A program made the position numbers and the translations under genes. This document shows positions 23,538-35,298 of a stretch of DNA of 64,000 nt, piece after piece. Position 1 is the first letter of the stretch; every line of letters begins with the position of its first letter. The stretch covers positions 13,454,001 through 13,518,000 of the forward strand of contig OY783214.1 in assembly GCA_963678705.1 (NCBI GenBank). The letters run 5' to 3'. Below the pieces are notes generated by a model that worked only from the letters and a program-made list of their open reading frames with translations, was not told the origin of the DNA and did not search any database. This DNA comes from Panorpa germanica (Eukaryota; Arthropoda; Insecta; Mecoptera; Panorpidae).

Positions 23538-24118
23538 CTTTTGTGGGAAATGATGTGAATCGATGAAGATCTTACAAAGAGGAAAAGGGAACACGAACAA
23601 AAATTAAAAACAACAAGAGAGAAGGGAAGAGAAGGAAAAAGGTCAGTGTTGTTTACCAGAAAATGTGAATGGAAAGAAAAGAGTAGAGAGAAAGTGAAAA
23701 AAGAAATAAAAAGAAGTTGAAAGGAAGGAGAAGCATGAATAAACGAAAGAAACAGAACAGGAAAAAGAGAAGTAAAAGAGAAGACAATGTTTTGATTATG
23801 TTCTTACTTTTTCATTCAATTAGAAAACAATGGTTTTACTATTTAGGTTAGTTAGCAGTAATGTAAGAAAGAGTCAGAAGATTTTTATTTATATATTGGC
23901 TCTTTTAACAACAGATGTCATTTCAAATCAACAGAAAAACGCAATATTTTCGTGAAAAGTGATAATATTTTTATTTAAATCCAAAGTGCAATATCTGAAG
24001 TTAATAATTTTGTTATTATATTGTTATAACTAGTTTATATAAACTATCTAATAACATTTTTTCTAGATAATTTAATAATGGTAATATTTTTGATGTCAGA
24101 GTATTAACCATTAACCAC
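23538..24118. other. Intergenic DNA with a long polypurine run
   Basis: Positions about 23575-23790 are overwhelmingly A and G on the plus strand, with only scattered pyrimidines. No exon was recognised on either strand. Confidence 0.6.
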
Positions 24119-24524
24119 ACTAGATCAAATGGCTTAGTTCTCTTTAATCTTCTTGTCAGTCCATCCGTTTGCAGCAGGTGAAACGCTTCCACCACGTTGA
24201 CATGGTGTTGGAGACGTTGCCCGTGCTTTCCTGCTATTTTCGAAATTTCTTAAGCTACTGTACTTACTTTGAGATCCCTATGTACATCGCTCTGTTCCTC
24301 AGAACTTTATTTTGGAAAGTCTGAATGCATATGATGTTGCATTTCTTAGTACAGCCCCATAGCTGGATTCCATATGTCCAAACTTGTTTCAATATTTACT
24401 TATACAGCATTATACTTGTTATGCATGGATAATGTGAATTTGCGTCGCATTAGCCAGTACATTTTCTTATATCTTATTCCCAGTTCATCTCTCTTTTTCT
24501 TTACGTGAGCCTTCCAACGAAGTT
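24119..24524 (-). pseudogene. Jockey-like LINE ORF2 C-terminal remnant
   Basis: Read on the minus strand, translation gives 'LRWKAHVKKKRDELGI', 'YKKMYWLMRRKFTLS', then after a frame change 'ILKQVWTYGIQLWGC', and finally 'RRLKRTKPFDLV'. These are the conserved thumb and C-terminal segments of Jockey/CR1-type reverse transcriptases, where 'WTYGIQLWG' is diagnostic. At least two frameshifts and one in-frame stop separate the blocks, so the copy is dead. Only the last third of ORF2 is present, consistent with 5' truncation on insertion. Confidence 0.85.
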
Positions 24525-24649
24525 AATAATGAAACACAATATCTGCCAAATGTCATCACAAAATGACCGTTGCATATTGACAGTTCAAAAATGGCGCGAA
24601 ATTTAAAAGGACACCTCTTGTTGAAGAGCCGTATATTATAGCCAACATA

Positions 24650-24730
24650 CTTTCACACAGGTGAATGCGGTTTTCACGTACCTTTTGCACTTGCTACTTG
24701 CTACTTAACAATTCATCTTTGCTAAAACAA
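24650..24730 (+). repeat. Shared repeat, copy 1 (partner at 47769-47910)
   Basis: 'cacaggtgaatgcgg', 'acgtaccttttgcac', 'tgctacttg' and 'tttgctaaaac' occur in the same order here and at 47769-47910, where the last two boxes are further apart. It is probably an old interspersed repeat of unknown class. Confidence 0.45.
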
Positions 24731-27588
24731 CGTAGGTGTGGAGGCTCTGGTATCTTCCCTACTACCTCTGGCAACACTTTCGTAGTTAACAGTACAGTGT
24801 AGCTACTAATATAGTTAGAAAATTCAGTTACTAGTATGTCACTTTTACTAACAGTTAAATGATAATAGAATTTGATCTACATAACGTTACCAGGTAGTAA
24901 TAAAATAATATCGTGACAAAATATAATGTTACAGAGAATTGAAGCAAAGCTGGTACAAGTTTCATAGCATGCAATGGAACTAGGTATAGATATGGAGTGT
25001 TGTATTCATTACTAACTGAAACAAGTCGATGGCAACGACGCCTGACGTCTAGGAAGGCGACGCCACGCCGGGGCGACGACTTCGAACTCGTTGTTACAGT
25101 CAAACGTATAACCGCATATACGTTGTGTTTAAATTAAATACAGTTATGCTAGTATATAGAATACGTTACATAATTTTGCAACATCGCAAAATGCAGGGTG
25201 TTCAAAAATATTACTCAAAATTAATTTTATAGCGAAATTTATAATTATTTTTGCCGTTATTTTTGTTTTCTATTCAGTCCGTTTTTTTAATAATAAATTT
25301 ATGATTATGTATGTTTCTAATCAATTTAACTTAATAAAACCAAACCCAGAAAACATAATTCTGATGTAGGGGTTGAACCCGAGGACAGCGTAAATACTCT
25401 CGCACACTGTGTCGTCTAGATTTTTATTTTATTTTATTATGAATTATTTTGAAAAAATTCGGGGGCCGGGTAGGTAACTTTGGAGAAAGTTCATATTATG
25501 GATTGTAGAATATTTCGGTATATTATTAATTAAAGAAAATTCAAAATCTCAAAATTTTATTTGGGGGCACGGGGGCGGTTTCTGACAAGGGTAAAAATTG
25601 TGATACAAAGTTGAAATTTTGTATGTGAGCTAACTTTGATACCTATTATTAAAAAAATTTGATAAAAAAAATATATTTTTTTAGTCAGTTTATATGAGAA
25701 ATTATTTGTTTTTATATGTAAAATTTACATAGAACGAGTAAAATAAAATCATACGTACTAAAAAGACGTCGTTTGCGACGGGGGTAAACTCTAGTTATAA
25801 TATAAGGTATTAATTAAATTAAATTGCTGTAGCTACAGACTTAACGCTTGTATATTGAAATAACAGCGGCCTTGCTTTAACTCTATTACGAGTAGTTCTA
25901 TGTCCCCGTGCCGTGATCACTAGTCTGTGTCAATTCTTTTATTTATTTTAATTAAAAAAATAAATAGTACTGAGTCATTGAATTAACAATGAGTTGATTG
26001 TTTTAGTGCAATAACCACACATCGAAAATATAACCTAAAATAATCCTATACAGTGAATCTAGATTATAAAAATTACTGCATGTGTGGCAATGGCGCTGGT
26101 ATCTCAGGTTTCTCTCATAGCGGAACCGACTATGTCGTATTATCATACTTTATCATAGAAGAAATTTTCTATTTGGATGTTTTTCAATACACCACTGTAT
26201 CAAAGAAGTGTGTATTCTATAAAGTCTCATTCCCACTCACTGTTTTGATATTTAATTTGCTGATTTTATCCAATATTCTAATGTAGATTCGTGTTTTAAT
26301 TTTAGTTTAGTTAATTTAGTTGGTGCGCATGCGTCGTTAGTAATATTAATTTTGACAGTTCGACAGTTGGACAAAATTGAATGAGGAATAATTAAAATTG
26401 CTGTTTTTAATAACAATTAGTAATAGAAATTGTTTTTACTTCTTTATTTTTGACAAACTGACATTGAACTTCTTTTAAAAATCAATGCTACTGCATTTTG
26501 ACAGATTTTGGAGGTTAATTTAATATTTTTTTAAAAAATAAATTGAATTAAAAATGGTTCTGTGAATGACTACGCGTATTGCCATGTACTAAACAATTTA
26601 AATTAAATACAAATTACAAAATTAAATTAAAGCAGTGAGTGGGAATGATACTTAAGTCTGTAATTATTTTATCGTTGATACGTATAACAAAAGATCTAGT
26701 AACGAATTTTGGCAGGTGTTGCATGACCGTACGTGAAGGTGGCGCTATACGTGTTGTATTTTTAGTACTAAATGGATATAATAGCTATAACAAGATATAT
26801 CTATTTACTACACTAACGTACGAAAAATATTTTCTTAAGTGTTTAAATAATTATTTAAATCTGGTCATGTATATAACGTGAAAAATATAAACGGAACAAT
26901 AACTTGTAAAGTTGTAGTCCAAACAAATGTTTCCAATGTTTACAATGTCAAAGTATGGGTATTAAATTAAATTTAAAAATATATATCATATAATACAATA
27001 AATTTTTACCTCCATGAGTTTTTATATTTATTTTTGTTTTCTGTTGCAAATTTTGTTTAATTGAACTAGGCTATTTGAGTATTTGGAAATGCTTGCAGGT
27101 TTAATTTGTGTAGGATTAGTTAGTACCAATGAATTGCGACAAATATGGATATGTGTTACTCTATTAAGATAAAAACCCAATCAATGTGTATTATGCTTTG
27201 ACCATATTCAGGCATGTGTTTCTTTTAAGTTGACAGTTACATTTAATGCATACAAATGCAAAATATATTATACACTTTGTAATTGGAATTTTTTAATTGG
27301 CATACATTGTGATTAATCCAATAACTTTATTTTACTTGTACCTTATAATTAACTAAAGCTAACATAGCGAAACTAAGATCACTATTTTGTAACGGTTTAC
27401 AGTCATCCGATTTATATATATACTATTTTAATATATATATAAGGCCTATATTTTCTAAATTAGGCTACTTATGCCCCATCGAAAGTATGCGATTTATTTT
27501 ACTGTTTATTTAAATTCGGCTGATAGTTTTGGGTAAACTTCTATAGCGCAATTTTGATAATAAAGGCCTACAATTGTACAGATCTAGA
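24731..27588. other. Intergenic DNA with one SINE-like fragment
   Basis: Apart from the fragment at 25344-25420, no element or exon was recognised. Positions 25448-25580 contain two G-runs ('gggggccggg', 'gggggcacgggggcgg') that are unusual for the composition around them. The open frames at 26053-26286 and 26639-26881 lack motifs and splice support. Confidence 0.4.
25344..25420 (-). repeat. tRNA-derived SINE-like fragment, copy 2
   Basis: On the minus strand a box-A-like 'gacgacacagtgtgcgag' precedes a near-consensus box B 'gggttcaacccct', followed by the 'cagaattatgttttctggg' tail shared with copies 1 and 4. Of the four fragments this one and copy 4 keep the best box B. There is no acceptor stem or anticodon arm, so it is not a tRNA gene. 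Confidence 0.45.
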
Positions 27589-27780
27589 ATGGAATTGTGT
27601 CCTCATTTTTTATTGGTCGATTTTTAAATTGTTGATTGAAATAGATGTTAATAAATGTATATTGGCGTTTTTATTTTATTAAATATCTAAATGATGATGG
27701 AGATATACTAATTAAAATTTTGAATTGCAGTTTTAGCGCTATAGATGTCAGCCATATTTATGACGTAACATGTCGCAGTA
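27589..27780 (+). mobile_element. MITE family B, partial copy (left half)
   Basis: The left terminus has drifted to 'aatggaattgtgtcct'. It is followed by the family's 'cattttttattggtcgattt', 'aaatagatgttaataaatg' and 'gttttagcgctatagatg' boxes, then similarity stops near 27780. The right half and right terminus are absent. Confidence 0.7.
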
Positions 27781-30204
27781 TTAAGGGATAAGTCAGCTAT
27801 TTTTATAATGTTGTATTTTTTTTAAATATTTATTTATGTTTATCAACTAGATAGTTATTAGCACTAAAAACAATATATACATTTATAAGCATTTGTAATA
27901 CATAATTTAGAATTATATTATATATTTCTGCATACTTTTTTCTTTTACGTTTCTACTTAGTATGCAGTTACAATGAGATGAACTTCCTAAGGAAGTTAAC
28001 TGTCTTTCATTCCATTTACAAAGAGGACCACATAACTTCCGCATTAAACGACTCAAGCACAACGCAGCTGCATTTCAATGACGTCACAACTCATTATAAT
28101 TATTTCTATATAAAACTTTTTCTGCAAAAACAAACAAATAATTTGCAATTCACTACTTTCTGATTTTTGATGAGTGAATGTGACAGACAATCTTTTATTT
28201 TATATCACTTTATAAAAGGCATCTTAATTACTAATTGCTAAGTAAAAGTAAATTAGATTTTATTATTTAAAATTCAGAACAGAATATAAGAAGAATAATT
28301 TTCAAAGGACTTTGTAAATTCGAAAATAATAATATGTAATTAATAAACAGAATGCCTACTAATTATTTTAAGATGTATATTTAATTTTAATTACAGTGTA
28401 TTCATATAAGGTAGAGTATAAGTCTAACATTTTTTATACAAATTCAATTAAAAGAGTCACCCACGGGTCGTAGCTATATAAAGTACGGTACATATTAGTG
28501 CGACTCCAACATGCGACATTCATTTACCCCTACTAAACTCATAAAACTCTACAATGTATAAGATATTTTTTATTATATTCGTTGTTATATCTATCCTTTA
28601 TAGATTAGAACAAAAATATTATTTGTACATGCTTTATGAGACTGAATTTAGAATTAATCTAACTTTTATTAATTAATTCATTACTTTCTTAACTAACATA
28701 CAAAACTGGTTGAATTAATTCGTACGAACTACAAAGGATGTCACTGTATTAAGTACCATATTCCAACAAATATTAAATGTCACATGTTACACTGGCACCT
28801 ATATGGAGGGAACATATCGCTTGTCATAATAAGGCTTGTAACATTTTACTATGAAATTAATGTATCCATATTAAACAATTTACCCCTGAAGAATAGGTAA
28901 CCCACTTAACGAACTAACGAATTATCTCAACGTCAAACCAATTCTCGTTAATCAAGTTAAATTAACGAAAACATATACATTACAAAAGCAGAATATTTAC
29001 TGAATATCCCAGGGATATATGTAACTAATACAATAATCAATTGATTTTATCATCATACGAAGTACCAGTCTCGTGAAAATTGGCTGAGCTAATCATTTTA
29101 TATATATAAGCTTTCTACTTTCTACAATTTTCTTATATCTCCTCTTTTAATTAAATCTTTAAAGCAGCTATAATTAAGAAAACATTCGTCATGTATATAC
29201 CAAAAAAATATGAAATTAGAAATATTTTACGCCTTAAAATAACAAGTTAGGCAAATATAATAACTTGTAATATAATTATTGTCTAGTAACAAGTAAAAAT
29301 ATAAGAAGCGGTGTGAATTTACAAATCAGCATTTAATGGATGTAGAGATCTAGCCTTAAATAATGTCTCAATTCAATTAAATAATTAAAAGAATAAAATT
29401 TAGAGTTACAGCAAAAAACGTACACCGCTACCTTCTAAGTTTTATGATTATAAGAGCATAATCAAACTAATTTTGATAACCAAAAGAAATTGATTCCAAA
29501 AGCATAGCACAAGTATGTTTTTTAAAATATTTCCAAAATCTTTTTAATTTTAAAAGTTAGGTTATAGATATATGTTAAAAGTGAAATTTTGAAGAATTCT
29601 TATAACCTCTACTTCTAATACATACATATCAGTGGCGCACACAGAAATATAGAAAGAGGTGCTGCAGAAATTGCAGTCTGAATGACTAATGGTAGAAAAT
29701 AACTATTATTTTAATCCGATTGTATATGTTACCATAAATATAATATAGAAATCAAAATTTACATGCACCTATTTTTGGAAATTATGCAAGTAAAATACAA
29801 AATAAAAATACAAGAGTTAACACCTAAAATTAAAAGTAAAATATGCAAATCCAGGCGCTAGTAATAAATAATTCAGCTTTAATATTTAATTAAAATTTTA
29901 AAACGATAATCAGGAAAAAATAAGCCTCCCACAGGGATAAGCATTATCAAATTGATAAAATGAAGTCGTTATCATAAATTATATAATAACTCTGTTATCA
30001 AATCGAATATAATACGTCGACAAAATGAGAGACACTTAAATTTTCCTGAATATTAAAATAAAGAATATTTTCGTTTACGCTTACTGTTATTTTATACTCT
30101 CTCTCTCTCTCTATAACAAATAAGGCGCTGCATTTGTTGCACACGCTGTTATTGTAAAGGTAAAAAACTAAGACAGTAATATCGCACATATAAACCTGAA
30201 GTTG
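27781..30204. other. Intergenic DNA, no gene recognised
   Basis: AT-rich, with no exon-like frame. A (CT)n microsatellite lies at 30097-30112 and a small perfect palindrome 'aacttcctaaggaagtt' near 27979. Nothing else was recognised. Confidence 0.4.
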
Positions 30205-30206
30205 TA

Positions 30207-30793
30207 CGAGGCATGTTTTTTAAGTAAGTACCGTTTTGCGTTTCCGCCTTTGTAGCGCTACGGTCGGCATTCCGCGCATGCGCGCTGGTTACCTACATCT
30301 CTTGTCTACGCACTGACGCCATTACAGTCTGATTCTTCATTGTATATGTTGTTTACTGAGTGTTTAAGATGCCTCCGACAATCGTAAGTCTCGCCGATTG
30401 TGAAGTACGGGCTGTTATACGATTTCTTAGTGCTAAAGGCGTAAAACCGATCGATATTCATCGTGAGATCTGTGAAGTTTACGGACAAAACATTATGAGT
30501 GATGGAATGGTAAGGAAATGGGTGAGAGCATTTAAAGATGGCCGCAGCGTCTTCAAGACGATAACGAAGTCAAAACAGTTGTGATACAGTGGTTAACAAG
30601 TCAGGCGGCAGAATTTTATGAGGAGGGTATTCAAAAACTGGTGCCACGTTATGACAAGTGCCTCAATATTCACGGAAATTATGTAGAAAAGTAGATTAAG
30701 GTACAGGCTATCATGTAAAAATAAAATTATTGCGATATCTTTGGACGTCTTTTTTTAATTCCAAAACGGTACCTACTTAAAAAACACGCCACG
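30207..30793 (+). mobile_element. Internally deleted mariner element (587 bp)
   Basis: The ends are ~30-bp inverted repeats ('cgaggcatgttttttaagta' on the left, mirrored by 'tacttaaaaaacacgccacg' on the right) with TA on both outer borders, as expected for mariner. The element retains the transposase start and end but has lost the centre. An intact mariner is about 1.3 kb, so roughly half is missing. Confidence 0.92.
30369..30694 (+). pseudogene. mariner transposase, N and C termini joined by deletion
   Basis: The open frame starting at ATG 30369 encodes the N-terminal helix-turn-helix region ('REICEVYGQNIMSDGMVRKW', then 'RAFKDGRSVF') that binds the inverted repeats, and stops at 30582-30584. 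In another frame, from about 30548 to the TAG at 30692-30694, lies the mariner C terminus: 'QWLTSQAAEFYEEGIQKL' and 'RYDKCLNIHGNYVEK'. The central catalytic DD34D domain is absent and the junction shifts frame, so no active transposase can be made. A truncated DNA-binding peptide of about 71 residues could still be translated if transcribed. Confidence 0.9.
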
Positions 30794-30799
30794 TATTAA

Positions 30800-31600
30800 T
30801 AGTTAAATATTATTAAAATGTTTTGTTAAATAAAGAACTGAGACGGGCAAAGTTTGCTCATGAAATGTGACGGAGAGAATATTACATAAGACATATTTAC
30901 TTGTTAATGAGTTACATCAACACGTGGTTAACAAATTGCCTATCCATTACCCAATAGAAAAGAACTTAATTCTAACAGACCCTATTATAACGAAAAGTTA
31001 TAGTACTAGTGCGATAATCCCAGATCTGCAATAATGCAATTCTGTTTTATTTAGTCTAAGCAGGAGCTAAAGCAAGCCGTTTCATGAACATACCCTACAA
31101 ACAATGTTGACAAGATTCGTATAGGATTCGAACGGATTGAACCGAATCGCATTAGAATCGTATTAGATTCGGACGAGATTTGTTGTAGGGTTTATGTAGC
31201 TATCTAAATAAAGGATATTCATATAGATATAAATAATAACATTTGATACCCAGGTGTAAAGATATTGCAAGCTTTATATATATTTATACAGCAACGGACA
31301 TTTGTACATAACCTCAAAATATGAACAACACCTACTATATAACTCATGACATGTAATTTAATATAGTATACAGTTAAACATTTTATATGTTTTCTTTTAT
31401 CTAATATTTTATGTGCAGGAGCAAGAGAATTGTAAATTTTATGTACTTATACTTTATAAATACAAAAGAATGTTGAACATAACTTCAATGACAAACCATA
31501 CGAACAGCAGATGTAACAGCTTGTAGTTTTAATATATCCTATACTACGGATATCTTTGAATCTGCACAGTTAAAATTTTTTTTATAAAACCCACACATAT
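30800..31600. other. Non-coding DNA with a small foldback
   Basis: At 31093-31190 'ccctacaa' and 'ttgtaggg' bracket about 80 bp made of 'gattcg'-like repeats, which could be a very small MITE. The rest shows no gene. If the exon at 31702-31950 is real, this stretch is its downstream intron. Confidence 0.4.
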
Positions 31601-31701
31601 TTTAAAAAGTGAATCTGAGATTCTTCTCAGTGTATTTATAGTAATCGTAAGAAAATAGTAAGATGTTTGTACTTGTGGTACTAGTATGTTCTGTTTCTAA
31701 C

Positions 31702-31950
31702 CTGCATAAGTGGCAGCGATCCACTTTTCTTGACATCGGCGCAATTGGGGCGACTGGGGTTACTGGGGCTAACGCTCTCGGACGCAGACGCAACCGCTAT
31801 AGATGCAAGGTTTGATTCTCCAGACATCGTTACGTTCGCTGTAACCTCGTTCACTGACTCCACATCATTCAATTTCAAATTTTCATATCCCTGAGTAAGG
31901 ACATTCAAGCCAACACAATTCATCGTGGACTCAGAATCCCATAAATTCAT
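31702..31950 (-). CDS. Candidate first coding exon of an unrecognised gene
   Basis: On the minus strand an ATG at 31950 opens exactly 83 codons to 31702, followed at once by a good donor (CAG|GTTAGA). The peptide starts 'MNLWDSESTMNCVGLNVLTQ' and contains an acidic/valine stretch, then a Ser/Ala-rich part ('ASASESVSPSNPSRPN'), and ends 'KKSGSLPLMQ'. It has no signal peptide and no transmembrane segment, and I recognise no domain. The CpG-rich block at 32215-32480 upstream looks like a promoter and 5' untranslated region for it. Downstream exons were not found in the window, so the next intron would be long. It could also be a chance open frame, but its low-complexity-free start, exact phase and donor argue for a real exon. 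Confidence 0.4.
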
Positions 31951-32214
31951 ATTTTCAAAATACTTCAAAATATACCGATTTTTATAGTTCACAATATCGT
32001 GCTATAACTTTATAAACACATAAAACAAAAAAAAATAGAAGAATTTTTTTCAAATTTTATGTATATCATACATACAGGTTATGTAAATTTTTTAACGACG
32101 GGACACAGAAACAAATAATTTGTAAAATAACACTTTAATACTATTTTACGATGTACATATTGTTTTGTTTTATTGATATTTAAATAATAATAAGTATTAA
32201 TTTTTTGTGAAAAT

Positions 32215-32600
32215 TTAGAAAAGCCAAATATATTTTGTACTACTCGCAAACACACGATCGCCGCACTGGGACGATTCGTATTGTTGGTTGCGGCAGGTCG
32301 TCGGTTGTACGTGGTCGTCAGTGGTCGTTGTTCGTGAAGTTGAGTTGAGTTTAGTTGTTCCTACAATTCTCGTACTATCGTATGCTATATCGTCATGCCA
32401 CTGAACAGTAAAGTTCGACGTCGCGGCCGTCGTAGGCATGCGCACTCCAAAACGGCACCACGCGTCCACGGTACGGCACCACGAGTACCAGCAAAATGCA
32501 TTCGACGGCGAAGAGATGGATGCAGACGCTGCAGATGAAGCGGCAGCGGAGGAACATAAGGAAATCACCACATGCAGAGGGTGTTTCAGAGAATTTTAGC
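32215..32600. promoter_or_regulatory. CpG-rich block, possible promoter region
   Basis: The block is much richer in G, C and CpG ('gttcgacgtcgcggccgtcg') than anything within several kilobases. It lies directly upstream of the candidate minus-strand exon at 31702-31950. On the plus strand it carries a 53-codon frame at 32438-32599 with an acidic 'EEMDADAADEAAAEE' run and a 'CRGC' pair. That frame could be part of a plus-strand exon or chance. A bidirectional promoter is possible. Transcript evidence would decide. Confidence 0.35.
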
Positions 32601-32792
32601 GCAGTGCCTTCAAAACGCCATAGTCCATACACCCAATCTGACCCAATCCTAAATCTCAGCAACCAATTATTCCTAACCATAGTAGGCTGCAATTAATCTT
32701 TAAACTGTCATGTGCTGTCATGATACAAAATGATACAAAATGTAAGTATTATATGTATAAGGTAATATTCTAGCAAATCTTCAGTAATGAAC

Positions 32793-33431
32793 AATGGACT
32801 TGTGTCCTATGTCTTAATTTCTATAAAAGTGTACTATATATTGATAAAGTGGGTTACTAGAACCTCAAATGTTCAATTATTTTTTAATAACTTCCTATAT
32901 GTTAAGAGATATTAACAATTAAAAAAGTCGTTTTGTCTCTTTAATTATTAAAGGGATTCAACGTTGCACACATTCCAAGTGCATGTGACATCACAATCCT
33001 TCTGTAAGGTTACCAACGTTACAGATCCTAAATCTCTCCTATATGTATTTATATATCAATATATCAAATATTATTTACAGCTATTTCAAGGAACAATAAA
33101 ATTTCAATATTATGTCTGCCGTAAGAGGGTTAAATAAAATAAAAACTTATTATTCTTTGACTTGACTTGATTATTTCGACTACCAACAGCTACAAAACAT
33201 TACCACAGCACTGACCTACTCAACAAATAACTGACGCAAACTGACGTTAAAATGCATTTCACGTCATACAAATATGGCCGACCATTTCTAGCGCTAAAAC
33301 TACAATTCAAATTTTTAATTAGATTTTAAATAGATATTTAATAAAATAGACACGCCATACACATTTATTAACATCAATTTCAATCAACAATTGAAAAATC
33401 GACCACTAAAAAATGAGGCCACAAGCCCATT
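32793..33431 (-). mobile_element. MITE family B, copy 2 (about 639 bp)
   Basis: Full-length copy in the same orientation as the one at 21900. Left terminus 'aatggacttgtgtcct' (one change), right terminus 'aggccacaagcccatt' (one change). It lies inverted relative to the copy at 34699-35298, with a Helitron between them. Confidence 0.85.
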
Positions 33432-33496
33432 AGAGCTGCATAATAAATTTTGAGGTTATGAGATTACATAATCAAATTAACTTTGATACCAACAAA

Positions 33497-33562
33497 ACTC
33501 AGAAAATAAAGCGCTGGTCCGGGTGTCTAACGTCAAGCATAAATGCTCTAGACCGCTGTGCC
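33497..33562 (-). repeat. tRNA-derived SINE-like fragment, copy 3
   Basis: Shares 'aacgtcaagcataaatgctc' with copy 1 at 671-755 and the 'ctcagaaaataaagcgctgg' side with the tails of copies 2 and 4. The box B position is degenerate. The fragment ends just before the Helitron at 33579. Confidence 0.4.
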
Positions 33563-33578
33563 CATTTCTATATACCAA

Positions 33579-33930
33579 CTAGCTGTCCCGGCCACGCGTT
33601 GCTGTGGCTAACGTTTTTGTCATATTGCATTACATAGCGCCATCTATTGAATATTTACTCAATCTAGTCAACAGAATATTTACTCAATCTAGTCAACAGA
33701 TGTCGCCATCATCGTCGCCAGATGTCATCGTTTGGAGCTAACAGATAATTAATAGGCAAATAATTTGCAATAAGATAATATTGCAATCATAAATTGAGAT
33801 GTAAGCTATCCTATCTTTCCAGTTGGATCAAACTGCACACGGTGTACAAATTTGATTAAAATCGGTTAAGTAGTTTAGGAGTCCATCGCGGACGAACAAC
33901 GTGACACGTAATTTATATATATTAAGAAGA
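33579..33930 (-). mobile_element. Non-autonomous Helitron, copy 2 (about 350 bp)
   Basis: Reverse-orientation relative of the element at 5752-6070. On the minus strand it runs from A|TCTTCTTAATATA to CTAG|T, with a GCCAC/GTGGC hairpin a few bases before the CTAG. It differs from copy 1 by a direct 25-bp duplication at 33649-33698 (unit starting 'gaatatttactcaatctagt') and by point changes. It has no coding capacity, so mobilisation would have needed a Rep/helicase supplied elsewhere. Confidence 0.8.
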
Positions 33931-34698
33931 TTAAGAAGATAAGATTATAACAATATTCTTCAAGTTTTTCTTCCTATCATACAATGTACCACTCGTGCCA
34001 TTTAGGATTAAGAATTCTCAATAAGTAATGTGTCACGCGCAAGTGGGTTGCGACTTGCGCGGTTTCAACAAATGAACAATTTTAACTACTATTCATTTTA
34101 ATTATAAAATCAGATGATGGTAGAAAGATTTTGAGAGAGAAGATAACAAAATAATGAAACAGAATGAGATGACCTTTATTTTGACTATCCACAGAAATTG
34201 AATAAGTTTAAGGCAGAGCCCACAGATGAGTAACTCCGAGTATGTAACATTGAAATCACATCAATTAGTATTAGGTATTCGGTAGAGAACATATATGTAT
34301 ATGCATTGGCGTCGTAGGTACACCCAAACGGGATACCTGAACCTCTTGATCGCTTTATACTGAATAGAATAGATCTAAAGTTTCGCTCCTCACGGTGAAT
34401 TTTATGCGGACGCCCGTGGATATATGTATTATATATATCTTTGTACGTGCGGCTCTGCCAACCACGCATCTTACAGCATTCTGTGTTAAATAAATATGCA
34501 TGTAACCTTCACCAGATGTGTGTCATAAATTCTGCACATGGCTTTTCTCTAACACACTTTTAAAGACATTTTAAGTAGGTAGGAGAAAATCATACACCAG
34601 TTTTCTTTTGCTTTGCTGTGACTCATTTTGATATGAAATAAATATGAAAGTAAAAATCTGAAAAAAGTAAAAAATACTCTCCACTCCGGAGTGTATTC
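33931..34698. other. Intergenic DNA, no gene recognised
   Basis: A somewhat GC-richer patch lies at 34195-34480 and yields a 94-codon minus-strand frame without any motif. It may be an unidentified repeat. Nothing else was recognised. Confidence 0.35.
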
Positions 34699-35298
34699 AA
34701 TGGGCTTGTGTCCTCATTTTTTAGTGGTCGATTTTTCAATTGTTGATTAAAATTGATGTTAATAAATATGTATTGGCGTGTCTATTTAATAAAATATCTA
34801 AATGTTGACGCAGATATAGCAATTAAAAGTTTGAATTGTAGTTTTATCGCTAGAAATGGTCGGCCATATTTGTATGACGTGAAATGCATTTTATACGTCA
34901 GTTATTTGTTGAGTAGGTCAGTGCTGTGGTAATGTTTTGTAGCTGTTGGTAGTCGAATAATCAAGTCAAATCAAAGAATAATAAGTTTTTATTTTATTTA
35001 ACCCTGCTAAGGCAGACATAATATTGAAATTTTATTGTTCCTTGAAATAGCTGTAAATAATATTTGATATTTTGATATATAAATACATATAGCAGAGATT
35101 TATGAGCTGTAAGGTTGGCAACGGTTGTGATATCACATGCATTTGGAATGTGTACAACATTTACTTTTTTAATTGTTAATATATCTTAACATATAAGGAG
35201 TTATTAAAAAATAATTGAACATTTGAGGTTCTAGTAACCCACTTTATCAATATGTAGTACACTTTTATAGAAATTAAGACATAGGACACAAGCCCATT
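34699..35298 (+). mobile_element. MITE family B, copy 3 (about 600 bp)
   Basis: Both termini are intact, 'aatgggcttgtgtcct' and 'aggacacaagcccatt'. It is collinear with 49054-49692 but lacks about 40 bp around the 'ttaattattaaa' segment in the right half. It is inserted next to, and probably into, the repeat at 35299-35415. Confidence 0.85.

Noticed and set aside
25371-25420. tRNA gene suggested by a box-B-like 'gggttcaacccc'
   Set aside because: No acceptor stem, D arm or anticodon arm can be folded around it. The same block recurs in diverged form at other places, which fits SINE-type fragments.
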